Of a stretch of DNA of 64,000 nt, positions 27,481 through 36,796 are shown one piece after another (the stretch's first letter is position 1; every line of letters starts with the position of its first letter). The DNA is from Prevotella sp. GTDB taxonomy: Bacteria > Bacteroidota > Bacteroidia > Bacteroidales > Bacteroidaceae. The stretch is taken from the NCBI GenBank assembly GCA_017548275.1, contig JAFZAH010000042.1, positions 48,093-112,092 on the forward strand, read 5' to 3'. The notes under the pieces are model-generated. The model made no database searches, was not told where the DNA came from, and saw only the letters and a program-made list of their open reading frames with translations. Both the position numbers and the translations under genes were made by a program.

Positions 27481-27659
27481 CAAACTTTTCCGCAATTACC
27501 GACCCCACCTTATCTATATTTTTCCCCCGACGGTCAAGAATTAACATAAAATAACAATCTAAATGTTTTTTAATATAAATCACAGGCAGGATTTCCGGGT
27601 TACCCGGTGTTTCCGAGGAAAACAATGCCCTAGTCTTTGGAGAGGGGATAACAAGTTCA

Positions 27660-27688
27660 AAATAAAATGGCAGACATTGCTGTCTGCC
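27660..27688 (-). terminator. Terminator after the 70-residue protein gene
   Basis: A perfect 8-bp stem GGCAGACA/TGTCTGCC with a 4-nt loop, followed on the minus strand by ATTTTATTTTG. Confidence 0.85.
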
Positions 27689-27714
27689 ACCTTATTATAT
27701 AATATAGGAAGTAT

Positions 27715-27927
27715 TTATCTCTCCCAAACATTCAAGTAACGGTAGTTCTTGTTGTACGCTCCCATTTCCTCTTCGAAGATGTATTCGTCGGAGAATGCCC
27801 CCTCGTCGCCCTCTTCGTCATGCATGGAGAATGTGGGGAACGTGCCCTCGTCTAACGTGGTTTGCATCATGCTGTCAACCGACCTTACGCTCACGTTTTT
27901 CACTTCTGGCTTGATATATTTTTTCAT
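27715..27927 (-). CDS. Small acidic protein of unknown function
   Basis: A 70-residue protein, MKKYIKPEVKNVSVRSVDSM at the N-terminus followed by an acidic, aromatic-rich part. The opening MKKYIKPE is a frequent start of small uncharacterised Prevotella and Bacteroides proteins. It lacks a signal peptide. It lies 50 bases after the large secreted protein gene and before a good terminator, so the two probably form an operon. No function can be assigned. Confidence 0.65.
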   Translation of the reverse strand: MKKYIKPEVKNVSVRSVDSMMQTTLDEGTFPTFSMHDEEGDEGAFSDEYIFEEEMGAYNKNYRYLNVWER

Positions 27928-27977
27928 AGTCGTATGCTTGTTTTAGAATGTGAATAGAATAATGGTTGCCTCAGTCA

Positions 27978-29825
27978 TTATTTGCGGATTTCCTTCTTTC
28001 CGTTGACAATGACCACTCCTTTGTAAGCGCCGTTCACCTTCTGGCCGTTCATGTTATAAACAGCGGCACCGGCATTTGCGGGTTCAACAGCCGTCAGCGA
28101 CTCAATGGCAGTCAAATCACCCAAGTCAAATCCGACGATATTAGCAGCCAAGTCTTTGTCAATCTTCAGATATGCCTTGTGAGCACCAATTTCAAACGCC
28201 GCACCATTGGGTGCGCCCCAGTAGAAACCTACCACTCCGTTTTTCGCGCTGAGCATATAATACACATAGTTGGCCACCGGGTCTCCCACGCTGCCACCTT
28301 CTTCCGAACCGTAGAGCTCGTTGGCATTATCCACTTCGCCGTCCTCAAAACTCTCAGTCAAGGTGTAATCCGTGTTGGCTGCACCTTTCAGCACAACCGG
28401 CTCGCATGATGGTAGTATAGAGCCAGACTCATAAATCACACTGGGTTCAAGTTTTATCTTTTCGTCGCCAACCGATTCCATCTTATATGTGGCAGCGTTC
28501 AGTCCTTCCGGCAGAGTGAACGCCTTCTGCGCATAGAAGAATGTGCTCAAGCCGTATTTGTTGAGGGTGATGCTCACCGTCTCGGGTTCTGGCACAGGTT
28601 CCACCTTGATGGCATAGATATTGATGCCGCTTTTCTTACTATAGACATATACGTCCGCCACATCCTCGCCAGTATAAATAGCCCGGACAGCAGTCATATC
28701 AGCGGTCATATAGCCGCTGGTCTCTTCGCCGGCGATGCTTATACCCAAGGGACGGTCCTCACTATTATTACCCGACACACCTATGACCGACACCATGCAG
28801 GGGCCGCTTACCTTGAAATGAACATGCTGTCCTGTCATATTTCCGGCTCCGTTGAACTGCAGACGACGGGAATAAGACACGCCTTCAAAGGTTTTGTTGT
28901 TACCATTAATCTTCATCTCTTTTGACGAAGCCAAGATGCCGAGGTTGTTCACAATCACCTCATCGGGCGACACGCTGAATGTGGCCTCATCGAAATTAGA
29001 AAAATTGTAGATGTAGGTTGGCGAAACGGGAGTCAACACCACCACGCTGCCCTCCAATGTATAAGAGGCTGAGACAATCTTACTCCAATCGCCATCAGCG
29101 TTTTTACATGCGGCATAAAGGGTCGTGGTCTCGGAAATCGTAATCGGGCCGGTATAAAGCGTTCCTGAAGTTTTCACCGCCGCCTCGTTGTCGCTGTAAT
29201 AGATGTCAAATCCATCTTCGTTTGTGATGGTCACATCAAGGCTCTCCTCAAACATGGTGCCGTCTTCGGGTGAGAACACCGGAGCGCTCACTACCGCACC
29301 TCCAGCGGAATAGGTGTAGTTGAACCCGTAAAAGCCCAATTTCGAACCTGCACAATAGAATTTGTAAGATTTTCCGGCAGTGACGGAGAATGAATACGAC
29401 CCGTAATATTTTTCAGTGACCGTTATACCATTAAAGCCATTCAGAGCCGCGCCATTCTCTAAAACATAAAAGCCCTTGTTTGCATTCAACACGACAAATA
29501 CCTCTAAGGTGCCGTCGAATTCAGGAACAACAGTGTAGAATGTTCCTCCGGTTTTTTCACCATTGGTACCATTACCTTCCGTATAAGCCGGGAAGCCCTC
29601 CACATGATCGTCTTCCTTTGCAACCTTGAACGCTGCGCCACCGGTCTCACCATAAGTGATTGTAGCGACAACTTCATCATCACTGTTTTTCACCTCAACA
29701 GTCTGCCCTGAAGAAAACGTGTCCCCTGCAGCCAGCGCATATGTCACCGTAACATCTTCTGCTTTTGCCCAAGAAGCGAACAGCAACATGACAACAGTAA
29801 ATAAAAATGTAATTTTTTTCATCAT
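27978..29825 (-). CDS. Secreted multi-domain protein with chitobiase-type C-terminal domain and sorting-like tail
   Basis: A 615-residue exported protein with a signal peptide (MMKKITFLFTVVMLLFASWA, cleavage probably after AKA). About residues 185-265 resemble the chitobiase/beta-hexosaminidase C-terminal domain (SPEDGTMFEESLDVTIT...IYYSDN...TTLYAACKNADG). The extreme C-terminus, AVYNMNGQKVNGAYKGVVIV and NGKKEIRK, is the short beta-sandwich tail seen on many secreted Prevotella proteins and resembles type IX secretion tails. The N-terminal 170 residues are unrecognised. It has its own promoter at 29864-29896. Catalytic function is not apparent. Confidence 0.8.
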   Translation of the reverse strand: MMKKITFLFTVVMLLFASWAKAEDVTVTYALAAGDTFSSGQTVEVKNSDDEVVATITYGETGGAAFKVAKEDDHVEGFPAYTEGNGTNGEKTGGTFYTVVPEFDGTLEVFVVLNANKGFYVLENGAALNGFNGITVTEKYYGSYSFSVTAGKSYKFYCAGSKLGFYGFNYTYSAGGAVVSAPVFSPEDGTMFEESLDVTITNEDGFDIYYSDNEAAVKTSGTLYTGPITISETTTLYAACKNADGDWSKIVSASYTLEGSVVVLTPVSPTYIYNFSNFDEATFSVSPDEVIVNNLGILASSKEMKINGNNKTFEGVSYSRRLQFNGAGNMTGQHVHFKVSGPCMVSVIGVSGNNSEDRPLGISIAGEETSGYMTADMTAVRAIYTGEDVADVYVYSKKSGINIYAIKVEPVPEPETVSITLNKYGLSTFFYAQKAFTLPEGLNAATYKMESVGDEKIKLEPSVIYESGSILPSCEPVVLKGAANTDYTLTESFEDGEVDNANELYGSEEGGSVGDPVANYVYYMLSAKNGVVGFYWGAPNGAAFEIGAHKAYLKIDKDLAANIVGFDLGDLTAIESLTAVEPANAGAAVYNMNGQKVNGAYKGVVIVNGKKEIRK

Positions 29826-29863
29826 GTTTTTAGTTGATTAGTATTATTTGGTAATTATATTGT

Positions 29864-29896
29864 GCAAATATAGTGTAAAAAAACGAAAAGCACAAA
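29864..29896 (-). promoter_or_regulatory. Promoter of the secreted protein operon
   Basis: TATATTTGC (29872-29864) preceded by a 20-nt spacer and TTTG (29896-29893) on the minus strand, an excellent Bacteroidota promoter. Confidence 0.8.
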
Positions 29897-29941
29897 TAGT
29901 AACACAAAAAAGTGGTTGATAACCCTGAAAAGGTTTACGTA

Positions 29942-29981
29942 CAAAAAAACACCGGATAATGCCTGAAGCACTGTCCGGTGT
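29942..29981 (-). terminator. Terminator of asnS
   Basis: ACACCGGA/TCCGGTGT stem (29949-29956 with 29974-29981) followed on the minus strand by seven T residues. Confidence 0.85.
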
Positions 29982-30043
29982 GTTGACGGGATGATGGCCT
30001 GTCAGGTATTTGACCCGATAACCCTTATGATGCCAAATCTTGC

Positions 30044-31510
30044 TTAGAACTCTGCCGATTTCGGTGTGCGGGGGAACGGGATGACGTCGCGAATGTTCTG
30101 CATGCCCGTGACAAACAGGATGAGGCGCTCGAAACCGAGGCCGAACCCTCCGTGAGGGCAAGAGCCGAAACGGCGTGTGTCAAGATACCACCACAGGTGG
30201 GTCTGGTCCATCTTGCGACGCTCAATCTCGCCCATCAATTTGTCATAACTCTCTTCACGCACCGACCCGCCGATAATCTCGCCAATCTGGGGGAACAACA
30301 CATCGGTTCCCTGCATGGTAGGGCCAGGAGCCACGGCACCTTTGTATCCTACAGAGCCGCCATCGGCCGTTTCCTCGTTCTGCTTCATATAGAATGACTT
30401 GAACGACCGTGGATAGTCAGTCATGATAACGGGTTTCTTGAAGTGCTCTTCCACAAGGTAGCGCTCGTGCTCAGATGCCAGGTCGTCGCCCCAATTGCAG
30501 GGGAACTCGAACTTCTTGCCGTTCTTGATAGCCTCTTGCAGGATGTTTATACCTTCGGTATAAGGCAGGCGTACAAATGTCTCTTTCAGCACCCCCTCTA
30601 AACGAGGTATGAGGTCATGGTTTGGAGTGATGAATTTGTTGTCATTGATGAAGTGCAAATCGTCCTTGCAGTTCTCGAGAGCCCAGCGAACGCAGTATTT
30701 GATGAAGTCCTCTTCAAAGTCCATCAGTTCTTCCTGACCGATAAAAGCCACTTCAGGCTCAACCATCCAGAACTCAGCCAGATGTCGCGGGGTATTGGAA
30801 TTCTCGGCACGGAAGGTAGGCCCAAAGGTATAAATAGCGCCAAGAGCCGTAGCACCAAGTTCGCCTTCGAGTTGTCCGCTCACTGTGAGTGATGTCTGCT
30901 CTCCGAAGAAATCGTCGTCATATATAATCTTTCCCTCATCGTCCTTTTTCAGGTCGTAAAGATTTTTCGTAGTCACCTGAAACATGTTGCCTGCGCCCTC
31001 ACAGTCGGACGCGGTGATGATGGGCGTATGGAAATAGAAATAACCATGTTCGTGGAAATAGGTGTGTATGGCTATCGCCATGTTGTGGCGTATGCGCATG
31101 ACGGCTCCGAAGACATTGGTGCGCAGACGCATGTGGGCGTGCTGACGCATATACTCGAAACTCTGTCCTTTTTTCTGCATGGGATAGTCGCTGCCGCAGA
31201 GTCCGTAGACCTCCAACTCGCGGCACTGTATCTCTACGGTCTGTCCGGCGCCCTGGCTCTCGACCAGTTCGCCAACAGCACAGATACATGCTCCGGTGGT
31301 TATCTGTTTGAGCATCTCAGCATCAAAGTCAGCGGGATTGACCACCACCTGCACGTTCTTGATGGTTGATCCGTCATTGAGCGCGATGAAATCGACCGAC
31401 TTGCTGCTGCGGTGTGTTCTCACCCACCCTTTCACACATACCATAGCACCAAAATCCGTGCGCTCCAGCACATCAATGACCTTGGTACGTTTGATTTGAT
31501 TTTGTGACAT
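30044..31510 (-). CDS. asnS: Asparaginyl-tRNA synthetase
   Basis: A 488-residue class IIb synthetase that charges tRNA-Asn. The N-terminal OB-fold anticodon-binding domain includes [20 protein letters not shown]. The catalytic domain contains [20 protein letters not shown] and, near the C-terminus, [20 protein letters not shown] with motif 3. Sequence and length fit AsnRS rather than AspRS. It has a dedicated terminator; the 131-base gap to the pseudouridine synthase gene holds no other gene. Confidence 0.96.
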   Translation of the reverse strand: MSQNQIKRTKVIDVLERTDFGAMVCVKGWVRTHRSSKSVDFIALNDGSTIKNVQVVVNPADFDAEMLKQITTGACICAVGELVESQGAGQTVEIQCRELEVYGLCGSDYPMQKKGQSFEYMRQHAHMRLRTNVFGAVMRIRHNMAIAIHTYFHEHGYFYFHTPIITASDCEGAGNMFQVTTKNLYDLKKDDEGKIIYDDDFFGEQTSLTVSGQLEGELGATALGAIYTFGPTFRAENSNTPRHLAEFWMVEPEVAFIGQEELMDFEEDFIKYCVRWALENCKDDLHFINDNKFITPNHDLIPRLEGVLKETFVRLPYTEGINILQEAIKNGKKFEFPCNWGDDLASEHERYLVEEHFKKPVIMTDYPRSFKSFYMKQNEETADGGSVGYKGAVAPGPTMQGTDVLFPQIGEIIGGSVREESYDKLMGEIERRKMDQTHLWWYLDTRRFGSCPHGGFGLGFERLILFVTGMQNIRDVIPFPRTPKSAEF

Positions 31511-31641
31511 ATCTATTGATATTTTTATATTGCAGTTAAGTAGTCAAACCATTACCATGTTGAGGCTTTACCCTATCGGCTCATGCCCATTTAACATTTG
31601 GCTTAACTACTTAACGACAGAAGACCTTACTACTTGAAATA

Positions 31642-33057
31642 TTACTCGAAAGCACCCATTCTGAGCATCTCCACTTCCTTCTCGGTGAGGAAACGCCAGT
31701 CACCGCGGCGCAAGTTCTTCTTGGTCAGTCCGGCAAACTGCGAGCGGTCGAGTTTGATGACGCGGTAGCCCAGATGCTCGAAGATACGGCGCACAATGCG
31801 GTTTTTGCCGCTGTGAATCTCGATACCCACCTGACTCTTGTCGGTGTCGGAGGCGTATTCGATGGCGTCGGCATGAATCTCACCGTCGGCCAGTTCGATG
31901 CCGTCGAGAATCTGCTGCATGTCATGGGCGGTCACGTTCTTGTCGAGGAACACGTGATACACCTTCTTCTTCAAGAATTTGGGATGGGTGAGTTTGCTGG
32001 CCAGGTCACCGTCGTTGGTGAGCAGGAGCACACCAGTGGTGTTGCGGTCAAGGCGACCTACGGGGTAGATGCGCTCGGGGCAAGCATTCTTCACAAGGTC
32101 CATGACGGTTTTGCGCTGTTGCGGGTCGTCGCTGGTGGTGACGTAATCCTTCGGTTTATTGAGGAGGACATAGACTTTCTTCTCAAGCGAAACGGGTTGG
32201 TCGTGGAACCTGACCTCGTCGCTGCGCAGCACCTTCGTGCCCAATTCGGTGACCACCTGTCCGTTGACGGTGACCACTCCTGCTGCGATGAACTCATCAG
32301 CCTCGCGACGGCTGCAAACACCGGCATTGGCAAGGAATTTGTTCAGACGTACGGGCTCATTGGGGTCGATGTGTGCCTCGCTATATTCTATACGTTTCTT
32401 CTGACTGTATTTGGCATTGGGATCATAGGACGGAGTGTGCTGGCGATAGCCATAGCCGCCTTGACGCTGCTGATAGCCACCCTGACGTTGCTGGTAACCG
32501 CCTTGACGCTGCTGATAACCGCCGCGCTGCTGATAACCGCCGCGCTGCTGATAACCACCCTGACGCTGCTGATAACCGCCGCGCTGCTGGTAACCACCCT
32601 GCTGATGACGGGGTTGATAACCGCCTTCACGAGCCTGATAACCACTTTCGCGAACCTGATAACCGCCCTGTTCGCCATCGGCATTCTCATAACGGGGACG
32701 ATACTGACGCTGCTGGTAGCCGCCCTGACGTTGCTGATAACCGCCCTGACGCTGCTGATAACCACCCTGGCGCTGCTGATAACAGCCGCCATTATTGTAA
32801 CGGGGACGATACTGACGCGGACCCTCCGACTGCAGTCCTGCACCGAAACCCTCGGGGCGGAAACCGCCTTCGTCGTTGGACGAATCAGCAGAATAAGCAC
32901 GCTGCGCATGGATACGTGGACGCTGCGGACGATGTCCTCCACGGTACTCTCTGGAACCGGAATAATTTCCTGATTCACTTGTCGGCTGATAGCCCTCTCG
33001 GCCATTCTCGTTCTGTGCTGCCGACATCTCTTCTTGTTTGTTTTGATTCTCTTCCAT
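31642..33057 (-). CDS. RluB/RsuA-family rRNA pseudouridine synthase with long repetitive N-terminus
   Basis: A 471-residue protein whose last 250 residues are a standard RsuA/RluB enzyme: an S4 domain (VRLNKFLANAGVCSRREADE), the linker LNKPKDYVTTSDDP, and the catalytic GRLDRNTTG with its aspartate. The N-terminal 220 residues are low complexity, with roughly a dozen repeats of GGYQQRQ or GGYQQR, resembling RGG/RG-rich RNA-binding tails. RluB usually modifies 23S rRNA helix 89 to 90 region; the target here is inferred. The start MEENQNKQEEMSAAQNENGR is supported by the absence of a later good start. Confidence 0.88.
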   Translation of the reverse strand: MEENQNKQEEMSAAQNENGREGYQPTSESGNYSGSREYRGGHRPQRPRIHAQRAYSADSSNDEGGFRPEGFGAGLQSEGPRQYRPRYNNGGCYQQRQGGYQQRQGGYQQRQGGYQQRQYRPRYENADGEQGGYQVRESGYQAREGGYQPRHQQGGYQQRGGYQQRQGGYQQRGGYQQRGGYQQRQGGYQQRQGGYQQRQGGYGYRQHTPSYDPNAKYSQKKRIEYSEAHIDPNEPVRLNKFLANAGVCSRREADEFIAAGVVTVNGQVVTELGTKVLRSDEVRFHDQPVSLEKKVYVLLNKPKDYVTTSDDPQQRKTVMDLVKNACPERIYPVGRLDRNTTGVLLLTNDGDLASKLTHPKFLKKKVYHVFLDKNVTAHDMQQILDGIELADGEIHADAIEYASDTDKSQVGIEIHSGKNRIVRRIFEHLGYRVIKLDRSQFAGLTKKNLRRGDWRFLTEKEVEMLRMGAFE

Positions 33058-33119
33058 AATTGAAATTGTTTAAGCCTCACGGCATTATTGATAATCCTGT
33101 TTTATCTGTCTAAAAAAAA

Positions 33120-34472
33120 TTAAATACCTGTATAATTGGCTGGGGTGATGGCCATCAGTTCGGCTTTCACCTCGTCGCTGACATTCAGACCCTGGATGAA
33201 CTCATGAATGGTCTGCTCGGTCATTTTCTCGTTGGTGCGTGTCAATGCTTTGAGCGCCTCATACGGATGGGGGTATGCCTCACGGCGGAGTATGGTCTGT
33301 ATGGCTTCGGCCACGACTGCCCACGTGTTGTCAAGGTCGGCGCTGATGCGCTCCTCGTTGAGGATGAGTTTTCTCAGTCCTTTCAGGGTACTTTGCAAAG
33401 CGATGACGGCATGGCCGAGCGGCACGCCCACATTGCGCAGCACGGTTGAGTCGGTCAAGTCGCGCTGCAAACGGCTTACAGGCAATTTCTGTGCCAAGAA
33501 TTGCAAGATGGCGTTGGCGATGCCCAGATTGCCTTCACTGTTCTCAAAATCGATGGGGTTCACCTTATGTGGCATGGCCGACGAGCCTACTTCACCCGCC
33601 TTGATCTTCTGCTTGAAATACTCCATGGAGATGTACATCCAGAAGTCGCGGTCAAGGTCGATGATGATGGTATTGATGCGGCGCACGGCGTCGAAGATGG
33701 CACCCAAGTTATCATAATTACTGATTTGGGTGGTGTATTGCTCGCGCTGCAGTCCGAGTTTCTCAGACACAAAACGATTGGCAAACTCGCGCCAGTCATA
33801 CTGCGGATACGCCACATGGTGGGCATTGAAGTTGCCCGTAGCACCTCCGAACTTGGCTTTGACGGGAATATGACGGAGAACCTCCAACTGCGTCTCCAAG
33901 CGATAGACAAACACCATCACCTCTTTTCCCAATCGTGTGGGCGAGGCGGGCTGACCATGTGTCTTCGCAAGCATCGACACGTCTTTCCACTCGTCGGCAT
34001 ATTGGCGTAACTGCCCGACCAACTCGTCGACCATGGGGCAAAAGACCTGCTCCAAGGCTTCTTTCACAGACAAAGGCACGGAAGTGTTGTTGATATCCTG
34101 CGAGGTAAGTCCGAAATGCACGAACTCCTTGTACTGGTCGAAGCCGCCGATGGCATCGAGCCGCTCCTTGATGAAATATTCCACGGCCTTGACATCGTGG
34201 TTGGTGGTGCGCTCAATCTCTTTCACACGGGCGGCATCCTGCTCAGTAAACTGCAGGTAGATGTCGCGCATGCGGGGGATAAGTTCTTTGTCAAGGGATT
34301 TGAGTTGCGGCAACGGCAATTCGCATAGAGCAATAAAATACTCTATCTCTACGCGCACACGATACCTAATCAGTGCAAATTCAGAAAAAAAATCCGCTAA
34401 CTGTTCTGTTTTCCCTCTATAGCGACCATCAACAGGCGAAATGGCCGTCAACACGTCAAGACCCATCATCAT
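33120..34472 (-). CDS. purB: Adenylosuccinate lyase
   Basis: A 450-residue member of the fumarase/aspartase superfamily that acts twice in purine synthesis, on SAICAR and on adenylosuccinate. Visible signatures are LTAISPVDGRYRGKTEQL at the N-terminus, LAKTHGQPASPTRLGKE with the catalytic histidine, and the superfamily loop GSSAMPHKVNPIDFENSEG. The start may be the second or third methionine of MMMG. A -7-like box (gcaaagatg, minus strand) lies near 34540. Confidence 0.95.
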   Translation of the reverse strand: MMMGLDVLTAISPVDGRYRGKTEQLADFFSEFALIRYRVRVEIEYFIALCELPLPQLKSLDKELIPRMRDIYLQFTEQDAARVKEIERTTNHDVKAVEYFIKERLDAIGGFDQYKEFVHFGLTSQDINNTSVPLSVKEALEQVFCPMVDELVGQLRQYADEWKDVSMLAKTHGQPASPTRLGKEVMVFVYRLETQLEVLRHIPVKAKFGGATGNFNAHHVAYPQYDWREFANRFVSEKLGLQREQYTTQISNYDNLGAIFDAVRRINTIIIDLDRDFWMYISMEYFKQKIKAGEVGSSAMPHKVNPIDFENSEGNLGIANAILQFLAQKLPVSRLQRDLTDSTVLRNVGVPLGHAVIALQSTLKGLRKLILNEERISADLDNTWAVVAEAIQTILRREAYPHPYEALKALTRTNEKMTEQTIHEFIQGLNVSDEVKAELMAITPANYTGI

Positions 34473-34578
34473 AAATTATTTAGGCAATACCCTATTGAAA
34501 ATAAAAAATATATCTACTTGAATAATGAAAAGTTATACGCAAAGATGTATCACTACACTTGTACTACACTTGTAATTG

Positions 34579-34653
34579 TGGGCGTTGACGGATTCGAACC
34601 GCCGACCCTCTGCTTGTAAGGCAGATGCTCTAAACCAACTGAGCTAAACGCCC
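34579..34653 (-). tRNA. tRNA-Val (TAC), first copy
   Basis: A 75-nt cloverleaf: acceptor GGGCGTT/AACGCCC with discriminator A, D arm GCTC/GAGC, anticodon arm TCTGC-CTTACAA-GCAGA (anticodon TAC), T arm GGCGG-TTCGAAT-CCGTC. CCA is not encoded. Its own promoter is at 34671-34703. Confidence 0.97.
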
Positions 34654-34670
34654 TTTACCCGAAAGCGTGT

Positions 34671-34703
34671 GCAAAGGTACTGGCTTTTTCTGATATGACC
34701 AAA
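34671..34703 (-). promoter_or_regulatory. Promoter of tRNA-Val copy 1
   Basis: TACCTTTGC (34679-34671), 20-nt spacer, TTTG (34703-34700) on the minus strand. The same arrangement precedes copy 2. Confidence 0.8.
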
Positions 34704-34866
34704 TTTTCGGGATAAAAATATCAACAGCCTCGCCCGGCATGCCTTCCGTTTCGGATTTTAGGAAAGAATTGGGGATATTTAGAATAATTATCCAAGGTTC
34801 ACATTACCTGATTTCAACAAAAATTGTCCGAATTTCTTTCTTGTCAGACCATTTCTTTGCCGCGTT

Positions 34867-35289
34867 TCAGAGTCCGAGTTGCTCCTTATCAAGTTTGCCC
34901 ACGTTTAATGAGCCTAAAATGCGTGCGCACTCGTCGAGGTCGGAGGGACGTACGATGATGTTGGCATGGTCGCCGAAATTGAATGAATACATGTACTCGA
35001 TGAACACCCCCTGGTCGGACAGTTTTCTGAGTATCTTTGCGAGTGAACCGGGCACATTGGGGCATGTGAATCCCACCACATCGGTCACTTTCACTGCGAA
35101 ATGCTCTTTCTTGAGCACCTGGTATGCTTTTTCGGGGTCGCTGACAATACAGCGGAGAATGCCGAAATCAGAGTTGTCGGCGATGCTCATGGCTGAAAGG
35201 TTGATATTCTCAGATGCCAGCACTTCTGTCACCTCGGTAAGTCGTCCGGATTTATTCTCCAGGAAGACAGACAATTGTTTTGCGAACAT
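34867..35289 (-). CDS. ACT-domain protein (tandem ACT, amino-acid-binding)
   Basis: A 140-residue protein made of two ACT domains: one from MFAKQLSVFLENKSGRLTEV, the second from about residue 70 (VVGFTCPNVPGSLAKILRKL). ACT domains bind amino acids and regulate metabolism; stand-alone tandem forms are common in Bacteroidota beside paaK, which is not next to it here. I chose the ATG at 35289; a longer frame to 35427 lies across the promoter-like TAAGTTTGC at 35366-35358. The gene sits between two identical tRNA-Val genes. Confidence 0.85.
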   Translation of the reverse strand: MFAKQLSVFLENKSGRLTEVTEVLASENINLSAMSIADNSDFGILRCIVSDPEKAYQVLKKEHFAVKVTDVVGFTCPNVPGSLAKILRKLSDQGVFIEYMYSFNFGDHANIIVRPSDLDECARILGSLNVGKLDKEQLGL

Positions 35290-35410
35290 ATATTTACAGA
35301 TATAAGGTTGATAGATGGGAAAAAGGGCCTGTGGGGCATTCTTTTCCTTATTTTTCTGCAAACTTACACAAAAAAATTGACATGCGTGTGTTTCGGAAAG
35401 AAAAAAATAC

Positions 35411-35447
35411 AAAAAAATCCCCGCCATCCCCGAAGGAACAGCGGAGA
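35411..35447 (-). terminator. Terminator after tRNA-Val copy 2
   Basis: On the minus strand a bulged stem (ccgct-g-ttcc / gggga-tg-gcgg) is followed by seven T residues, about 10 nt past the tRNA. Confidence 0.65.
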
Positions 35448-35457
35448 ATCACCCCTG

Positions 35458-35532
35458 TGGGCGTTGACGGATTCGAACCGCCGACCCTCTGCTTGTAAGG
35501 CAGATGCTCTAAACCAACTGAGCTAAACGCCC
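35458..35532 (-). tRNA. tRNA-Val (TAC), second copy
   Basis: Identical over all 75 nt to copy 1, with the same TAC anticodon, D arm and T arm. The upstream promoter block is also duplicated, at 35551-35583. Confidence 0.97.
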
Positions 35533-35550
35533 TTGTTTTGAAAAGCGAGT

Positions 35551-35583
35551 GCAAAGGTACTGGCTTTTTCCGAGATAGCCAAA
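35551..35583 (-). promoter_or_regulatory. Promoter of tRNA-Val copy 2
   Basis: TACCTTTGC (35559-35551), 20-nt spacer, TTTG (35583-35580). The spacer is nearly the same as in copy 1, as expected of a segmental duplication. Confidence 0.8.
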
Positions 35584-35665
35584 TTTTCGGGAAGAAAATA
35601 TTAATTTTTGGTGTCCGGTAAAAAGCGGGGCAGAGTCAACCAGCAAGTGCAAGACGTGGTCAAAA

Positions 35666-36619
35666 TTATGAATAATGTTTGAAAAACTCTTCCTTTGGAG
35701 TGTTAAAGTTCAACTTTGCCCTTGGTCTTTTGTTGATTTTGGCCTGTATTGATGCTATTCTCTTGTCCGATACCGTACTGATGTCCATACCTTTTGGTAT
35801 GTATTGCCTGATGAGTTTGTTGGTGTTCTCGACGGCTCCCTTCTGCCAAGAGGCATAGGAGTCAGTGAAGTAGACAGGGACGTCCAGCTGCTTTGTGATC
35901 CACTCGTGCGCAGCGAACTCCGACCCGTTGTCCGTGGTGATGGTATGCAGCTGCTCACCCTTGTATGGCAGCAAGAGCCTCCATACAGTCTTTGCCACTG
36001 GCATTGCCATTTTCCCGTGCTTGAGCTTGGCCATCAACAGGAACACGGTACTTCGCTCTATCATGGTGAGGATGCCGTTCTGGTCCTTGTCTACGATGAG
36101 ATCCATCTCCCAGTCGCCAAAGCGCTTACCGTCTGCCTCTGCAGGCCGTTCGTGTATGCTTACGCGGTTCTTGATGTTGGTCGCCTTGGTCACATGCTTC
36201 TTAGAGGCTCTCTTATGGTACTTCATCTTGTGGCGGCAGTTCTCTGCCAGCTTGCCGGTCTCGTCTGCGCGTATAAGCTTGTAGATGGTCTCATGAGAGA
36301 TTTCTATACCCTCCTTCTCACGCAGGTGACCGGATATCTGTGCCGGTGACCACTGCTCGTCCATGATGAGATGCTTGACACGCCATATGAGCTCCTGCGG
36401 CTTTGCACGGTTGCCTGGCTCACGATGGCGGCGCTCCATCGCCTTCTCATGCGCCTTCATGAAATTGTAACTGCCGTCCTTCCCGCCGTTGCGCTTCAGC
36501 TCACGACTGACGGTCGACTCACTCACTCCAATCGCTTCTGCGATGGATTTCTGTGTACTACCCTTTTGTCGTTCCAAATAAATGTAGTACCTTTGCTCAG
36601 AGGTTAGTTGTTTGTACAT
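35666..36619 (-). CDS. IS30-family transposase
   Basis: A 317-residue transposase with an N-terminal helix-turn-helix (QRYYIYLERQKGSTQKSIAE, IGVSESTVSRELKRNGG) and a DDE catalytic domain: Asp in GDWEMDLIVDK, Asp in ITTDNGSEFA, Glu in QKGAVENTNKLIRQYIPKG. All residues appear intact, so the enzyme may be active. The ATG at 36619 is preferred over a TTG two codons upstream. A -7 box (TAATTTTGC, 36635-36627) just before it implies an almost leaderless transcript. Confidence 0.93.
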   Translation of the reverse strand: MYKQLTSEQRYYIYLERQKGSTQKSIAEAIGVSESTVSRELKRNGGKDGSYNFMKAHEKAMERRHREPGNRAKPQELIWRVKHLIMDEQWSPAQISGHLREKEGIEISHETIYKLIRADETGKLAENCRHKMKYHKRASKKHVTKATNIKNRVSIHERPAEADGKRFGDWEMDLIVDKDQNGILTMIERSTVFLLMAKLKHGKMAMPVAKTVWRLLLPYKGEQLHTITTDNGSEFAAHEWITKQLDVPVYFTDSYASWQKGAVENTNKLIRQYIPKGMDISTVSDKRIASIQAKINKRPRAKLNFNTPKEEFFKHYS

Positions 36620-36645
36620 ATGCAATGCAAAATTAATTAATCTCA

Positions 36646-36663
36646 GGGAGACCGCGGTCTCCC
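36646..36663. repeat. Perfect 18-bp palindrome upstream of the IS30 transposase
   Basis: gggagaccgcggtctccc is a perfect palindrome followed on the plus strand by a T-rich stretch. It may stop outside transcription from entering the transposase region. Confidence 0.7.
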
Positions 36664-36700
36664 ATTATTGTTTTTTGCATTGCTGGTCAACTTCAGGTGC

Positions 36701-36759
36701 TCCTTCATGGGGAGATGCCCCCCTCCGCTACGCTCCGGGGATCATCTCCCCATGAAGGA
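36701..36759. repeat. Large inverted repeat next to the IS30 element
   Basis: Arms tccttcatggggagat and atctccccatgaagga are a perfect 16-bp inverted repeat with a GC-rich 27-nt loop. It lies between the IS30 right end and the palindromic repeat element. Confidence 0.75.
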
Positions 36760-36796
36760 AACTCCCTCCAAAGATTGCACTTCTATCTTGAAAGTG

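Larger units (their letters stand above)
35635..36691 (-). mobile_element. IS30-family insertion sequence
   Basis: Imperfect inverted repeats gtcaaccagcaagtgcaa (left) and gttgaccagcaatgcaa (right, complement) bound a single transposase gene. The span, about 1.06 kb, is typical of IS30. No long target duplication is evident directly at these ends; IS30 makes only 2-3 bp ones. Confidence 0.7.
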
